Below are positions 14,648 through 15,583 of a DNA stretch of 15,583 nt, one piece after another. Within the stretch, counting starts at the first letter, position 1. Each line of letters begins with the position of its first letter. The position numbers and the translations under genes were made by a program. A model generated the notes under the pieces. The model worked only from the letters and a program-made list of their open reading frames with translations. It ran no database searches and was not told the DNA's origin. The stretch comes from Candidatus Dormiibacterota bacterium (GTDB taxonomy: Bacteria > Chloroflexota > Dormibacteria > Aeolococcales > Aeolococcaceae), in NCBI GenBank assembly GCA_955651875.1, contig CATPAP010000097.1, forward strand, positions 1 through 15,583, read 5' to 3'.

Positions 14648-15583
14648 ATGCGCGAGGTGGTGATCGTCGAGGCGGTGCGCACGCCGCTGGGACGGGGCAA
14701 CAAGAAGAACGGGGACCTCCGCGACGTCCACCCGCTCAAGCTTGCCGCCCATGTGCTGCGCGAGGTGGTCGGTCGTGCCGGCGTCGATCCTGCGCTCGTC
14801 GACGATGTGGTGATGGGCTGCGTCAGCCAGACCGGTGAACAGTCCATCAACATCGCCCGCCAGGCCGTGCTTCTCGCCGGTTTCCCCATCGAGGTCCCGG
14901 CCACCACGGTCGATCGCCAGTGTGGCTCGTCGCAGCAGGCGGTGCACTTTGCCGCCAACCTCATCCAGGCGGGTGTCTGCGAGGTCACCATCGGCGCGGG
15001 CGTCGAGAGCATGAGCCGCGTTCCCATGGGCAGCACCGTGCTGCAGGGTCCGGGCACACCGTACCCGCCCGAGCTGCTCGAGCACTACGACCTCGTCAGC
15101 CAGGGACTGGCAGCCGAGATGATCGCCGAGCAGTGGCGAATCACCCGCGAGCAGGCCGACGCCTTCGCGAGCGAGTCGCACCGTCGCGCCGCGGCAGCGC
15201 AGTCCGCAGGACGCTTCGACCGCGAGATCGCTCCCATCGTCGTCGGCGACAACGGCCAGAGCCAGGTGGTGTCGCAGGACCAGGGCATCCGCCCGGGCAC
15301 CACCACAGAGACGCTCGCCGCCCTGCAGCCGTCGTTCCGCCCCGACGGCATCCTCCACGCGGGCAACTCGTCGCAGATCACCGACGGCGCCGCCGCGATC
15401 CTGCTCATGTCGGCGGAGCGCGCCCGCGAGCTGAACCTCACGCCGCGCGCCACCATCCGCGCCCAGGCGGTGGTCGGCGTCGACCCGGTCACCATGCTCA
15501 CCGGCCCCATCCCGGCGACGGCCCGGGTTCTCCAGCGCGCCGGACTATCGATTGACGATATCGACCTGTTCGAGGTCAACGAA
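14648..15583 (+). CDS. Thiolase (acetyl-CoA C-acyltransferase family), C-terminus beyond window
   Basis: The first 312 residues of a thiolase are present; family members are about 390 long, so about 80 residues are missing. It begins with the typical VIVEAVRTPLGRG. The nucleophilic cysteine is C92 in VDRQCGSSQQAV. GAGVESMSRVPMG and HAGNSSQITDGAAAILLMS are strong family motifs. The window ends inside the FEVNE(AFA) motif, before the C-terminal catalytic His and Cys. By family it either cleaves 3-ketoacyl-CoA in fatty-acid oxidation or condenses two acetyl-CoA, and the sequence seen here does not decide which. It is expressed from its own probable promoter and is likely separate from the upstream operon. 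Confidence 0.95.
   Translation, partial: MREVVIVEAVRTPLGRGNKKNGDLRDVHPLKLAAHVLREVVGRAGVDPALVDDVVMGCVSQTGEQSINIARQAVLLAGFPIEVPATTVDRQCGSSQQAVHFAANLIQAGVCEVTIGAGVESMSRVPMGSTVLQGPGTPYPPELLEHYDLVSQGLAAEMIAEQWRITREQADAFASESHRRAAAAQSAGRFDREIAPIVVGDNGQSQVVSQDQGIRPGTTTETLAALQPSFRPDGILHAGNSSQITDGAAAILLMSAERARELNLTPRATIRAQAVVGVDPVTMLTGPIPATARVLQRAGLSIDDIDLFEVNE

Noticed and set aside
1..15583. CRISPR array, insertion sequence, phage or tRNA/rRNA gene
   Set aside because: No regularly spaced repeats, transposase or integrase motifs, terminal inverted repeats or tRNA-like folds were seen. All long stretches are accounted for by the listed genes.

Overview
The window is high-GC chromosomal DNA with densely packed genes. 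Coding frames have mostly G/C third positions, and starts and stops overlap as GTGA, ATGA or TGATG. NarL-type two-component genes, a lipobox peptide-binding protein, DppBCDF-like ABC genes, a TldD/TldE pair and a probably leaderless thiolase transcript together suggest an Actinomycetota, Chloroflexota or Dormibacterota-like (Terrabacteria) soil bacterium. The lineage is an inference. I see no mobile element, CRISPR array, rRNA or tRNA.

Layout. Positions 1-2948 (minus strand) hold a two-component pair: a NarL/LuxR-type response regulator, cut by the window edge, and an 853-residue sensor kinase (Cache-like sensor, HAMP, GAF, HisKA_3, HATPase). A 226-bp divergent intergenic region follows, with two adjacent perfect dyads. 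On the plus strand, 3175-5145 encodes a Cys-rich solute-binding lipoprotein. Next come a strong hairpin region with two mutually exclusive stems and an internal extended -10 promoter. These lead into a tightly overlapping block of two permeases and two ATPases (5409-10142), which together form an oligopeptide/dipeptide-type importer. tldD and tldE (10163-12930) follow directly, then a GT-C-type membrane glycosyltransferase (12965-14587). A thiolase starts at 14648 and runs off the end.

How the genes may work together (inference): the divergent sensor system could control or respond to the importer. The importer brings in peptides or similar solutes, and the TldD/E metallopeptidase could process them in the cytoplasm. 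The glycosyltransferase and the thiolase look like independent neighbours.

The most unusual points are an importer ATPase with a roughly 120-residue N-terminal multi-span membrane module fused to it, a permease with an extra N-terminal membrane segment, a binding protein with 12 closely paired cysteines, and the overlapping alternative hairpins between the binding-protein and permease genes.
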